64,000 nucleotides of DNA from Bacteroidota bacterium (GCA_014382445.1 JACNJS010000087.1:1-64000), one strand, 5' to 3'. Shown: positions 31,455 through 41,250, numbered from the stretch's first letter. Numbers and translations: made by a program. Notes: generated by a model from the sequence alone, not told the origin.

Positions 31455-31484
31455 TTTGTTTATCAACAATTATCCTTACTTTTG
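31455..31484 (+). promoter_or_regulatory. Bacteroidota-type promoter upstream of MFS gene
   Basis: TTTG (31455..31458), 18 bp, TACTTTTG (31477..31484), matching the TTTG/TAnnTTTG consensus, just upstream of the 31498 start. Confidence 0.55.
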
Positions 31485-31497
31485 AAAAAAATGCAAC

Positions 31498-32745
31498 ATG
31501 CAAACCCAGTTTAAAAAAGACCTTCAATATTACAAATTCTGTTTTTATGGCTTTTTTAAAAACCTGCGCTTTTTTGATGCCTTCCTAATGCTATTTTTCC
31601 TAGGAAAGGGAATTAATTTCCTTGAAATAGGAATTCTTTACTCAGCACGTGAAATCACAATATTAATTATGGAAATTCCAAGTGGTGTTATATCTGATGC
31701 GCTCGGCAGACGAAAAACACTCATCATTTCTTTCTTTGCCTATATATTGTCATTTATTGTTTTCTATTTTTCCCAAAACTACATTACACTACTGGCAGCA
31801 ATGATATTGTTCGCTTTGGCAGATGCTTTTAGAACCGGTGTTCATAAGGCCATGATTTTCCAATATTTAAAAATAAACAACTGGAGTATATATAAAATTG
31901 ATTATTACGGTCATACACGATCCTGGTCCCAAACGGGTTCAGCTATATCATCACTTCTTGCTGCGATTTTTGTATTTTATACAGAAAGATATGACATTAT
32001 TTTTATAGCGTCAATAGTACCATACATGGCTGATATGTTACTTATTTATTCTTATCCTAAATATCTTGACGGCGAAATAGTACGTATCTCAGGAGAAAAG
32101 GTAGTACAAAGATTCAGATTAGTGATAATGGCATTTTCACAAACAATAAAAAACATGAACTTTTTCAGAGTGATGACAAATTTATCGTTATATACAGGGT
32201 ATTACAAAGCAGTGAAAGATTATATTCAACCTCTGCTGGTATTAGTGGCATTAAGTATGCCCTTCTTTGCTTATCTTAATAATGAAAAAAGAATTGCTAT
32301 TACAATTGGAGTTATCTACTTTATTATTTATTTACTTACGGCAGTATTTTCACGATACTCAGGTAAGTTCACAAACCTTTTTAAGCACCTGAGCAAACCA
32401 ATGAATCTTACATTAACTATTGGATTATCAGTGGGAGTACTTACCGGGCTGAGCTTTCATTTAGGCTACTACGTTTGGCCAATAGTAGGATTTATTGTTA
32501 TTATGATGATTGAAAATTTAAGAAAGCCCGTAGGAATAGGACTTGTAGCTAATATATCAAAAGATGAGTCAATGGCCACAACACTGTCGGTTACTTCACA
32601 GGCAACGTCAGTATTGGCAGCTATAATTGCACCAATAATCGGCTGGATTGCTGACATATACAATCCGGGTATTGGAATTGCAATAATCAGTATAATACTT
32701 ATAATAGGATTGCCGATTTACTGGTTGAAACAAAAAAATATTTAA
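31498..32745 (+). CDS. MFS transporter
   Basis: 415-aa multi-TM; FFLGKGINFLEIGILYSAREITILIMEIPSGVISDALGRRKTLIISFFAYI. Confidence 0.87.
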   Translation: MQTQFKKDLQYYKFCFYGFFKNLRFFDAFLMLFFLGKGINFLEIGILYSAREITILIMEIPSGVISDALGRRKTLIISFFAYILSFIVFYFSQNYITLLAAMILFALADAFRTGVHKAMIFQYLKINNWSIYKIDYYGHTRSWSQTGSAISSLLAAIFVFYTERYDIIFIASIVPYMADMLLIYSYPKYLDGEIVRISGEKVVQRFRLVIMAFSQTIKNMNFFRVMTNLSLYTGYYKAVKDYIQPLLVLVALSMPFFAYLNNEKRIAITIGVIYFIIYLLTAVFSRYSGKFTNLFKHLSKPMNLTLTIGLSVGVLTGLSFHLGYYVWPIVGFIVIMMIENLRKPVGIGLVANISKDESMATTLSVTSQATSVLAAIIAPIIGWIADIYNPGIGIAIISIILIIGLPIYWLKQKNI

Positions 32746-32940
32746 AATATTTGTACATTTACCAATCAACTTGTTGTTCAAGTCTTATTTAATAGTGATA
32801 ATGACGGAGTACTGATCCTAAATGTGCCTGACAGTAAAACTGTTGATCAGATAATTAGCAAGCACCCATCCGTTACTAGTGGCCAGCTTAAATATGAAAT
32901 ACTGCCATTGTGGATCGCAGAAGGGACGTTTTGCGAGTAG
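32746..32940 (+). pseudogene. Possible remnant of a YCII-like small protein gene
   Basis: In-frame open stretch after the MFS stop with no ATG: ...TNQLVVQVLFNSDNDGVLILNVPDSKTVDQIISKHPSVTSGQLKYEILPLWIAEGTFCE*. C-terminal pattern resembles YCII-related proteins. Confidence 0.35.
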
Positions 32941-33020
32941 AGTATGATAAAAAACCAACAACAAATTACCTCCACCGCAAATTTTGTATTAACACTCTGC
33001 AGTAGTTCATGCCTATGGTA

Positions 33021-33113
33021 GACAAGTGTGAAACTTGTGTCGATTAAAATTAAACAGCCTTAGTCTGAAACGCCCAAAATCGACTTATGTTTCACGATAC
33101 GGTAAAGCCGTAT
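33021..33113. repeat. Nested inverted-repeat element (potential REP/MITE-like or structured RNA/terminator region)
   Basis: GTGAAAC(33028)..GTCGATT(33039) pair with AATCGAC(33078)..GTTTCAC(33089), followed by a second hairpin ATACGG(33097) TAAAG CCGTAT(33108). Confidence 0.5.
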
Positions 33114-33127
33114 TACAAAACATTAGG

Positions 33128-34273
33128 CTAACAAAAAGGTTTCAACCAGTCAACCATCATTTTAACAAGATCATTATAATCATACAGCCTTTCAGCCCTG
33201 TTGCGGCCCGAAACAGACATTTGTTTTCGTAATCCCCAATTTTGCAATAAATATTTAACCTTTTTTCCAAGAGCTTCAGGTCTTCTTTCGGTTAATATTC
33301 CTTCAGTAGGAGTTACTATCGAACCAACACCACCACCACTATAAGCAACACATGGTGTACCCCCTGCAAGAGCCTCAGCATAAATAATTCCAAAATGTTC
33401 TTTTTTCTCAGGTGCAGCAACCAGTAAAGTTGCAGCAACTATTAGTTTTGCCTTATCCTCCGATGAAACAAAGCCTAGAAATTTTCCACGGTCGCTCAAT
33501 TTTTCCACAAGTTCTTCCAGCATTTCACCTTCCCCAATAAAGACGGTGTATGCCAAATCGGAGTATTCTTCAGAGGCTGCAACAACATTTTGCGGTCCTT
33601 TTGAATATGTTAACACACCCGGACAAATAACATAGGTTTCAGGCAAATCAAATTTCTGCCTAATGCCAACTGTATTTCCTGGCTTAAATTTATCAAGATC
33701 AACACCACATGGCAGAATCAGGAATCGTTCATCAGGTAAATCAATCAATGGTTTGACCAAACTATCTCTAACATATTCAGTAGTAACAATTATACCTCTG
33801 GCTTTAAGAATTGCATTGACAATTAGTTGCCAGTTATTATCATTCCATAAACCTACCAGCCTCGGTTCAATACCTGTGCCATGAACAAGTAGTACATATG
33901 GTTTGTTAAATTCATTAGCTACATTATGTACCGCAACTGCACTCAGGTTTGCATGATGTCCGATAAAGATATCAACATCTGCAGCAATTGATCTAAGCGC
34001 CTTTTCATAATCAGAAAGATACATCAGCATCTCTTTTTGACTCATTAGTGCTACCTGCTTTTGTTTGTTGCCAACAGACGGCAAATACTCATGTACCGGC
34101 ATTATTTGACTATGCAATTTAATGTCAACATTTTCTGCACCAGCTATTTCGCCTTCATTCCCGGGGTATAAAAAATACACTTTATGACCCAACTTAAGCA
34201 AGTGACGAACATGCTCCCGTGCTACTTCTCCGCTACCCCTGCCCTTGTTCAATAATAAAATTGCAATGTTCAT
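33128..34273 (-). CDS. Glycosyltransferase family 4 protein
   Basis: MNIAILLLNKGRGSGEVAREHVRHLLKLGHKVYFLYP...VCPGVLTYSKGPQNVVAASEEY...HFGIIYAEALAGGTPCVAYSGGGVGSIV. Confidence 0.9.
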   Translation of the reverse strand: MNIAILLLNKGRGSGEVAREHVRHLLKLGHKVYFLYPGNEGEIAGAENVDIKLHSQIMPVHEYLPSVGNKQKQVALMSQKEMLMYLSDYEKALRSIAADVDIFIGHHANLSAVAVHNVANEFNKPYVLLVHGTGIEPRLVGLWNDNNWQLIVNAILKARGIIVTTEYVRDSLVKPLIDLPDERFLILPCGVDLDKFKPGNTVGIRQKFDLPETYVICPGVLTYSKGPQNVVAASEEYSDLAYTVFIGEGEMLEELVEKLSDRGKFLGFVSSEDKAKLIVAATLLVAAPEKKEHFGIIYAEALAGGTPCVAYSGGGVGSIVTPTEGILTERRPEALGKKVKYLLQNWGLRKQMSVSGRNRAERLYDYNDLVKMMVDWLKPFC

Positions 34274-34414
34274 ATATAATCCGATTTTTTATATTATTTC
34301 AAATCGTAAAAATAGATATTTAATAAATTATAGAATTTACTATGAGTAAAAAACGTCATTTTTCTTATACTTGCAATAATTTCTGAGAATCATCAAAAAG
34401 GATAAACAAATATC

Positions 34415-36088
34415 ATGACAAAAAAACTAATCTTAATTGTTTTATTAATTGTTACAGCATCTTATTCTACATCCGCATCTAATAATAACAACCAGGGTGA
34501 TACATTATTTGTATTAAGTGAAGGTGTAGCAGTAAGAACAGAATTGCCTGATACCGAACTTACTGTAAGTCAGAAAATAGATCGGGCATTCACACCTATC
34601 GTCAACGGTTTAGGTGTTGTACTATTTTGGGATCCGTTTGAGACAACAGATTTACACGACCCCGTTATTTATAATGAACAAGGTGAACCATTACTAAACC
34701 ACGACGGTTCTGAAAAAAAGTCAAATATTCCACTGGTAGTAATATGGCTTATTTTTGGAGCTATCACTTTTACGGTAATGTTGCGATTTATTAATTTCAG
34801 AGGGTTTAAACATGCTATTCAGCTTATAAGAGGAGTTTATGACAACCCTAACCATAAAGGAGAAGTTTCACATTTTCAGGCTCTTACTACTGCATTGTCA
34901 GCAACTGTAGGTCTTGGCAACATTGCTGGTGTAGCAATTGCCATTACTATCGGAGGCCCTGGAGCTACTTTTTGGATGATAGTTGCAGGTTTGCTGGGCA
35001 TGTCGTCGAAGTTTGTGGAGTGTACATTGGGGGTAAAATACAGACAAATCGACAAACATGGTGTTGTATCGGGTGGCCCAATGTATTATTTACGTGATGG
35101 GTTAAAGAAGAAAAACCTAAAATGGCTGGGTATTATACTTTCAATAGTTTTTGCAATTCTGGTTATTGGGGGATCGTTTGGCGGAGGAAATATGTTCCAG
35201 GCTAATCAGGCATTTTCTCAATTGGCCTATCTGGTACCAGGAATTGAAAACTATGGAGTGTGGTTTGGGGTTATACTGGCTATATTGGTTGGAGCCGTTA
35301 TTATTGGAGGAATAAAAAGTATAGCAAGGGTAACCGACAAAGTAGTGCCCTTCATGGCAGCCATTTATGTAATCACTGCTTTGATAATTATTTTTATGAA
35401 CATTGAGAACACCGGAGCAGCTTTTAAACTAATAATTGACGGAGCTTTTGGTGCAGATGCGCTAAAAGGTGGTATAATTGGTGTGCTTATAGTTGGGTTT
35501 CAGCGAGCTGCTTTTTCAAATGAAGCAGGTGTGGGCTCCGCTGCCATTGCTCACTCTGCTGTTAAAACCGATACACCAATTACCGAAGGGTTTGTTTCGT
35601 TGCTTGAACCTTTTATTGATACTGTTGTAATATGTACCATGACAGCATTGGTCCTTATTTACACCGGAACCTATGAAAACCCAATGGGCTACGAAGGAGC
35701 CCAGCTTACATCAGAAGCATTCTCAAAAGTATTTTCCTGGTTTCCTTACATACTAGTGTTAGCAATTTTTCTGTTTGCGTTTTCAACTATGATTTCCTGG
35801 TCGTACTATGGACTTAAAGGGTTCGACTATTTAGTAGGTGGATTTTCGGAAAAAATATTCGGAACCAGAGATGTAGCCAAATATACGTACTTTGTAACTT
35901 TTCTGTTTTTCATTATCGTTGGTGCTTCATCCAACCTGGGATCAGTTATTGCATTTTCTGATATGATGATTCTTTCAATGGCATTTCCTAATATTATTGG
36001 GTTATTGATTTTACTGCCTGAAATTAAACACGATTTATCCGACTATTGGGGCAAGCTCAAATCAGGTGAAATTAAGAGATACAAATAA
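34415..36088 (+). CDS. Alanine/glycine:cation symporter (AGCS) family protein
   Basis: [52 protein letters not shown]...[25 protein letters not shown]. Confidence 0.94.
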   Translation: MTKKLILIVLLIVTASYSTSASNNNNQGDTLFVLSEGVAVRTELPDTELTVSQKIDRAFTPIVNGLGVVLFWDPFETTDLHDPVIYNEQGEPLLNHDGSEKKSNIPLVVIWLIFGAITFTVMLRFINFRGFKHAIQLIRGVYDNPNHKGEVSHFQALTTALSATVGLGNIAGVAIAITIGGPGATFWMIVAGLLGMSSKFVECTLGVKYRQIDKHGVVSGGPMYYLRDGLKKKNLKWLGIILSIVFAILVIGGSFGGGNMFQANQAFSQLAYLVPGIENYGVWFGVILAILVGAVIIGGIKSIARVTDKVVPFMAAIYVITALIIIFMNIENTGAAFKLIIDGAFGADALKGGIIGVLIVGFQRAAFSNEAGVGSAAIAHSAVKTDTPITEGFVSLLEPFIDTVVICTMTALVLIYTGTYENPMGYEGAQLTSEAFSKVFSWFPYILVLAIFLFAFSTMISWSYYGLKGFDYLVGGFSEKIFGTRDVAKYTYFVTFLFFIIVGASSNLGSVIAFSDMMILSMAFPNIIGLLILLPEIKHDLSDYWGKLKSGEIKRYK

Positions 36089-37038
36089 TGTTGAACAAGC
36101 TAAATAACTGGATTAAAGTTTTCTTCAGTTTAAGTAAAAATGAGCAGCGAGGAATTATTGTTCTTGTTTTTATAATATTATTTGTTGTAATTGTTAATTT
36201 ATCACTGCCACATTTTTTCAAATCAAAGTCCGAATCGAATCTTCACAAATACAAAGCTGATATTGAATTGTTTCATAAAGAACAACAACCGTTAATCGAT
36301 TCAGCTAACATTGAATTTTTGCAAAATTCGGGTGAAATGGATTTTGCAATTGCAAGTCAGAAAATAAAACCAACTAAATTCAATCCAAATAAACTTCCGG
36401 TTGAAGCCTGGAAAAAAATGGGCTTTACGGATATGCAGATACGTACTATTAAAAATTATGAAGCAAAAGGCGGAAAATTTAATAGGAAGGAAGACTTGAA
36501 AAAGATATATTCGATTTCGGAGGTTGAGTACGAAATTTTAGAGCCCTACATTAGTATTCCATCGATTTACAAATCAAAAACGGGTAGGATTATTAAAAAA
36601 AATCCGCCTTTTAAAAAAGCAAACTATCAAAATGTTGACATTAACTCTGCTGATTCCAGCGAATTAATAAACTCATTGAATCTATCGCCATGGCTCGCTA
36701 AAAGAACAATTAGTTATAGAAACCTGCTCGGTGGATATGTAAATAAAAATCAGCTTAAGGAAGTTTATGGATTTACCGATAGCATCTACAATGCCATCGA
36801 AAGCTATATTACCACCGACTCCAGCTTAATTACTAAAATTGACATTAACCGTATTGATTTCAAAAATTTGCTTAAACACCCTTATTTTGATTATAATATT
36901 ACAAACTCATTTTTTAATACACGTAATAAGATTGGTTCATTTTCATCAGTCGACCAACTGAAACTAATTGATGGAATTAACGATTCAATATTTAATAAGG
37001 TTCGGTATTATTTGTATTTTCGGCCATCTGAAAAATAA
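36088..37038 (+). CDS. Helix-hairpin-helix (ComEA-like) domain protein, membrane anchored
   Basis: N-terminal TM; HHH-like repeats FNPNKLPVEAWKKMGFTDMQIRTIKNYEAKGGKF, VDINSADSSELINSLNLSPWLAKRTISYRNLLGGY, IDINRIDFKNLLKHPYFDYNITNSFFNTRNKIGSF. TAATG overlap with upstream gene. Confidence 0.85.
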   Translation: MLNKLNNWIKVFFSLSKNEQRGIIVLVFIILFVVIVNLSLPHFFKSKSESNLHKYKADIELFHKEQQPLIDSANIEFLQNSGEMDFAIASQKIKPTKFNPNKLPVEAWKKMGFTDMQIRTIKNYEAKGGKFNRKEDLKKIYSISEVEYEILEPYISIPSIYKSKTGRIIKKNPPFKKANYQNVDINSADSSELINSLNLSPWLAKRTISYRNLLGGYVNKNQLKEVYGFTDSIYNAIESYITTDSSLITKIDINRIDFKNLLKHPYFDYNITNSFFNTRNKIGSFSSVDQLKLIDGINDSIFNKVRYYLYFRPSEK

Positions 37039-37113
37039 GCCACTATTAATTGATTACAATTAGGTTTGAGTACGAACAAAATTCGTTTAGTTGATTAAAA
37101 TATATTTTGACAG

Positions 37114-37257
37114 AAGAAGCCTGAAGCAGGGAGTCAGGGTCATGAGGATATTGCTTCGGTCTTCTGATTCTGACCTCAAGTCCATCACGAATGTTTCTAA
37201 AAATGTATATAATTGATATATTGTGAAAATCACATCATTTGTTGCCTCAACCACTCA
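37114..37257. repeat. Left copy of ~144-bp perfect direct repeat flanking the IS (long target-site duplication)
   Basis: Identical by eye to 38912..39055 over the whole length (the adjoining G at 37113/38911 also matches). Confidence 0.95.
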
Positions 37258-38911
37258 CCTGACTTCCGCACTGGGACACCCTAATTAGAATTCAAATAGT
37301 TTAGCAAGATTTTTTTGTTCATCATTGAGTATAAGCATACTTTCAATTATCTCCTTATTAAGAGGCGTAGTAAGTTTTATTGAATAAATTGTTTTTGCAA
37401 TTTCAATTACTTTTTCTGGACTCAAACTTGATTGCTTTTCTTTTAATTGCCTTTCAATTTCCTTATATATCTTGTAAGCAACGAAGGAAATACAAATGTG
37501 TGCTTCTATTCTTGACTGCTTGCTATGGTATATAGGCCGTATTTTGAGATCATTTTTAGATATTCTAAATGCTTTTTCAATCTTCCATAAGTGACTATAG
37601 TTTTCAATAATATCATTTTTTGATAAATTGGTATTTGTTAAGTATCCTTTTAAACCATCCCATTTTTGATCTAACAAATATTTTTCTTTGTCAATGGTAA
37701 TTTTAATTTCTCCATCCATTTTTAAATACTTGTTGTAACCTCTGTTGTTGATATTTGCTTTGGTTAACCTTCCGGTTCTAATTTGTTTCTCAAGCCTCCT
37801 TAATCCCTTTTCCCTGTTTACTTTATCTTTTTTAGCTCTGCTCTCAGAGTAACTAACAATTAGTTTGATGTTATCATCCTTCTCAATGACTTTATTCTCT
37901 CCATTTTTCAGGGCTAAATTCAGTATCTTGTCTTTTATTATTTGCTTCTCATTTTTAATCCTTGCTCCTAAAATAAACTCGTAGTCCTTTCTTTGTAGTT
38001 CTACTATGTTAGCAGATGATAAAAGACCCGAATCGGCTATAATTACTAATTTATCAAGCTTATACATAGACTTAAAGTGGTCTACCACTGGAAGCATTGT
38101 ATGACCTTCGAACTTATTACCTTCAAAAATCTCATATGCTAATGGATAGCCGTCAATGCTCACGAGTAAACCTAAAACTATTTGTGGGTTTTGATGTTTT
38201 CCTTCTTTCGAAAATCCTGTTTTGCGTAAATCATCTTCTTTGTCTATTTCAAAATACAAAGTGGTAACATCATAAAATACAATACTAATTTCGTTGTTCA
38301 ATATCCTGAGAGTGTGCCGAAAACTAATTTGCTGAACCAGTTCTTTTTGAGTATTATATAGTTTATCAAGATAGCGATAAACAGCGTCATCATCTATCTC
38401 TATGGAGTGGTGCTTTTTTAGGTAATCAACTGTTTTTAATTTGCTTGTTGGATAGCTTATCCGTGCTAATACAAGGTATCTAAATATGTCGTCTTTAACT
38501 TGGTTAAATCCAATTCTGTCAAATATTTTTGTTATTAGTAGCTCAATTCCGGAATTGTTAACTTGCTGAATACTCGATATAAACTTAGAAAGTGCCTGTT
38601 TCTCATTTGAAAAATCAAGTTCTTGCTGCCCTAATTGCCTCTTTATCCATTGCTCTCCCTGCTGTATTAATTGTATAAGCACTTGTTTATCCTGTGACCT
38701 GCCAAGTGATTTTAGAACCTTGTACTTTCCTGAACTTTTATCTATAACCTGGACACTTACTGTTCCACTCTTGTTAGGTTTCTTTCTTACAAACATCCAA
38801 CAAATCTAACAACAAAAAACATTTGGGACACCGTAATAATGCATATTTATATCATAACAGACTGATTATCACATTGTGATTGTTGAAGGAAAAATAAGTG
38901 CGGAAGTCAGG
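37258..38911. mobile_element. Insertion sequence, IS1634/IS1549-like, 15-bp terminal inverted repeats
   Basis: TIRs CCTGACTTCCGCACT (37258..37272) and AGTGCGGAAGTCAGG (38897..38911) bracket one transposase ORF; flanked by a 144-bp perfect direct repeat. Confidence 0.9.
37285..38796 (-). CDS. IS1634-family (IS4-like superfamily) DDE transposase
   Basis: VFYDVTTLYFE, VIIADSGLLSSANIVELQRKDYEFILGARIKN, YSHLWKIEKAFRISKNDLKIRPIYHSKQSRIEAHICISFVAYKIYKEIE. Confidence 0.9.
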   Translation of the reverse strand: MFVRKKPNKSGTVSVQVIDKSSGKYKVLKSLGRSQDKQVLIQLIQQGEQWIKRQLGQQELDFSNEKQALSKFISSIQQVNNSGIELLITKIFDRIGFNQVKDDIFRYLVLARISYPTSKLKTVDYLKKHHSIEIDDDAVYRYLDKLYNTQKELVQQISFRHTLRILNNEISIVFYDVTTLYFEIDKEDDLRKTGFSKEGKHQNPQIVLGLLVSIDGYPLAYEIFEGNKFEGHTMLPVVDHFKSMYKLDKLVIIADSGLLSSANIVELQRKDYEFILGARIKNEKQIIKDKILNLALKNGENKVIEKDDNIKLIVSYSESRAKKDKVNREKGLRRLEKQIRTGRLTKANINNRGYNKYLKMDGEIKITIDKEKYLLDQKWDGLKGYLTNTNLSKNDIIENYSHLWKIEKAFRISKNDLKIRPIYHSKQSRIEAHICISFVAYKIYKEIERQLKEKQSSLSPEKVIEIAKTIYSIKLTTPLNKEIIESMLILNDEQKNLAKLFEF

Positions 38912-39055
38912 AAGAAGCCTGAAGCAGGGAGTCAGGGTCATGAGGATATTGCTTCGGTCTTCTGATTCTGACCTCAAGTCCATCACGAATGTTTCTAAAA
39001 ATGTATATAATTGATATATTGTGAAAATCACATCATTTGTTGCCTCAACCACTCA
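38912..39055. repeat. Right copy of ~144-bp perfect direct repeat, containing the 3' end of the RNA methyltransferase gene
   Basis: Identical to 37114..37257; includes the last 28 nt of the 39028..39579 CDS. Confidence 0.95.
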
Positions 39056-39579
39056 AACAATGCAATAGCCAGAGCATGTGTAACATTTAATGAACTAATG
39101 GGGCCAGGAATGGGGATATACACCTTGTGACCTGCAAACTTTATTACTTCGTCACGAATACCCGCTATTTCATTACCTATAAGGAAAGACGTTTTTGCAG
39201 GGAACTTAAACTGATAAATGTTTTGTGCATTGGTTGTGGTTTCTATGGCTACTAATGTGTAGTCGGCAGGCATACTAGTCATTAGTTCATTTGCCTTAAT
39301 GATTTCCCAGTTTGTTTTCTCGCTGCCTCCCGATGCTGTACGATTTACTTTATGTTTTTTAAATGTGCTTGCTTTATCAGAAATAAACAAGGTTTGAAGA
39401 ACACCTATGTTTCCGGCAAGCCGCAATATAGCACCCATATTCTCAGGGCTACGAATGTTATCTGAAACAATAATAGGGCGGCTCAACGTATCATAAATTG
39501 AATAAAGTTTCAATTGGTCGTGGAATATTTGATATGAATTTTGGAATCTCATAGAAAGCAAAAGTAAAATTAATAACAA
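39028..39579 (-). CDS. TrmH/SpoU-family RNA methyltransferase
   Basis: PIIVSDNIRSPENMGAILRLAGNIGV..., FLIGNEIAGIRDEVI, VYIPIPGPISSLNVTHALAIALFEWLRQ (SpoU motifs 1-3). Confidence 0.92.
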   Translation of the reverse strand: MLLILLLLSMRFQNSYQIFHDQLKLYSIYDTLSRPIIVSDNIRSPENMGAILRLAGNIGVLQTLFISDKASTFKKHKVNRTASGGSEKTNWEIIKANELMTSMPADYTLVAIETTTNAQNIYQFKFPAKTSFLIGNEIAGIRDEVIKFAGHKVYIPIPGPISSLNVTHALAIALFEWLRQQMM

Positions 39580-39581
39580 AT

Positions 39582-39617
39582 AAAAACCCCGTTCTGTTTA
39601 CATTGAACGGGGTTTTT
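39582..39617 (-). terminator. Rho-independent terminator
   Basis: AAAAACCCCGTTC-N10-GAACGGGGTTTTT, 13-bp stem, immediately downstream of the 39640..41211 CDS; potentially bidirectional. Confidence 0.85.
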
Positions 39618-39639
39618 AATGATTGGTTGTAAGAATATT

Positions 39640-41211
39640 TTATTTTATAATAATCTTTTTTGTAGAAATGCCATTAACGGTTTCCACTTGAACAAAGTAT
39701 ATACCGGCTTGTAGGTTATTTACATCTATCTGTGTTTTTAGCAAGTTTATATTTTTGCTATAAACTTGCTGTCCCGCTGTATTCACTACCTTCAGGCTAA
39801 GTATTTCATTTTTGCTATCAATATAAAGTACATCGGTTGCAGGATTAGGGAACATAATTGCTGATTCAAGCTCGGTAGTATTATTATCATCAATACCTAC
39901 ACCGCCGCCGGTTGTAATCATTCTGAAATGAAAATCGTAGGCAGCCGGTCCCCATGAACCACCAGACAAAGCAAATGAGCGATTTGCAATAAGATTGGCC
40001 ATTGTAATTTTAACTGTGTCTTCCGGAATGGTGATACCAATAAACACATCTCCTGGCGACATGCTCAATTCAGCTGAATAAGCACGAAGGTCAACTACTG
40101 TCATTGGATTTGGATCTGCCGGTGATGCTGCTGGGGTTACTTCGAAAGGAGTGATAAGGTCATCTCCAGGTCCATTTGCCCCCTCTCCCCATACATGGAA
40201 CATGAAGTTCTTATTTGGTGGCAGGCTTTGATCCTGATAATTTCTTATCAAGCCAGTTACTATTTGAGTGTGGTATTCCAAAGTAAATACTACTGCTGAT
40301 CCATCACCTGCAAGCAAGTTTGTATAAAAAGCTACTTCTGGGTCATCATAGTACATATATTCACCTGTAATGTATTTGTAATCATCGGTTATAGCAGTAT
40401 TGTTATTGGCAGAAGCATCTGTAGCTTCTACATTAAATACAACCATACTGCCCGGTGTTTGATAAGGAATAGTGAATTCATAATCATCACCACTTATATT
40501 AACACCATCACCAATTTGCCAATCACCACCTTCAACCTGATAATTTACTTTAGAAGATTGAATACCTGAAGCATCAATCAATTGAGCCATAAATACATAA
40601 TCAAAAAGGCTTCCTTCGTAAAATGTTGGTGGATTGTCATAACCTATATAAGGTGGTGCATTATCTACATCACTCGAGGTAATTACAAAATCATCGAAAT
40701 AGATACCATCCACTTCATAACCCCCATCACTGTGAAAGTAAAAACGAACTTTAACATTGCTGCTACCAACATAAGCTCCCAATGAATATGAATACTCAAT
40801 CCATGGGTCAAGATTTCCTTCTCCGTTAAAGATGCCAAGGTTGGCAGACGTAGCAAAATCATCATCAGATGCTTGTACTTTTACCCAGTCAAAGTCGATA
40901 CTGGTCTCAATATCGTAAATTGACCAGAAGCTAACGCTAGCCGAAAGAATTGACGGATCGGACAAATCCACACCTGTAGTCATTGTACAATAGGTATTCT
41001 GATTTGCTGAATAGTTTCCTCCGGGGCTGTCAGTCATTGAATGTGTTGGTGAATAAGATTGTGCATCGGTAAGACCCCAAGCACCAGTAAGATCCCAATT
41101 TGCACTTCCGTTTTCAAAATCATCTTCAAACTCAACGGTTTGACCAATCAATTGTAATGACATTGTGGTTAATAACGCAATAAATAAGCGTAAAATCGTA
41201 ATTTTTTTCAT
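39640..41211 (-). CDS. Secreted T9SS type A sorting domain protein
   Basis: Signal peptide MKKITILRLFIALLTTMSLQLIGQ; choice-of-anchor-like N-terminus; C-terminal IMFPNPATDVLYIDSKNEILSLKVVNTAGQQVYSKNI...AGIYFVQVETVNGISTKKIIIK. Confidence 0.9.
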   Translation of the reverse strand: MKKITILRLFIALLTTMSLQLIGQTVEFEDDFENGSANWDLTGAWGLTDAQSYSPTHSMTDSPGGNYSANQNTYCTMTTGVDLSDPSILSASVSFWSIYDIETSIDFDWVKVQASDDDFATSANLGIFNGEGNLDPWIEYSYSLGAYVGSSNVKVRFYFHSDGGYEVDGIYFDDFVITSSDVDNAPPYIGYDNPPTFYEGSLFDYVFMAQLIDASGIQSSKVNYQVEGGDWQIGDGVNISGDDYEFTIPYQTPGSMVVFNVEATDASANNNTAITDDYKYITGEYMYYDDPEVAFYTNLLAGDGSAVVFTLEYHTQIVTGLIRNYQDQSLPPNKNFMFHVWGEGANGPGDDLITPFEVTPAASPADPNPMTVVDLRAYSAELSMSPGDVFIGITIPEDTVKITMANLIANRSFALSGGSWGPAAYDFHFRMITTGGGVGIDDNNTTELESAIMFPNPATDVLYIDSKNEILSLKVVNTAGQQVYSKNINLLKTQIDVNNLQAGIYFVQVETVNGISTKKIIIK

Positions 41212-41250
41212 AAGCTAAATATTTAGTGAACATTTAATATTATTACTCCC

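Noticed and set aside
33021-33113. Integron attC site
   Set aside because: Inverted repeats lack the RYYYAAC/GTTRRRY core sites and there is no integrase or cassette array nearby.
38852-39052. 66-aa reverse ORF
   Set aside because: Spans the IS right end, the TIR and the direct repeat; chance ORF created by the insertion.
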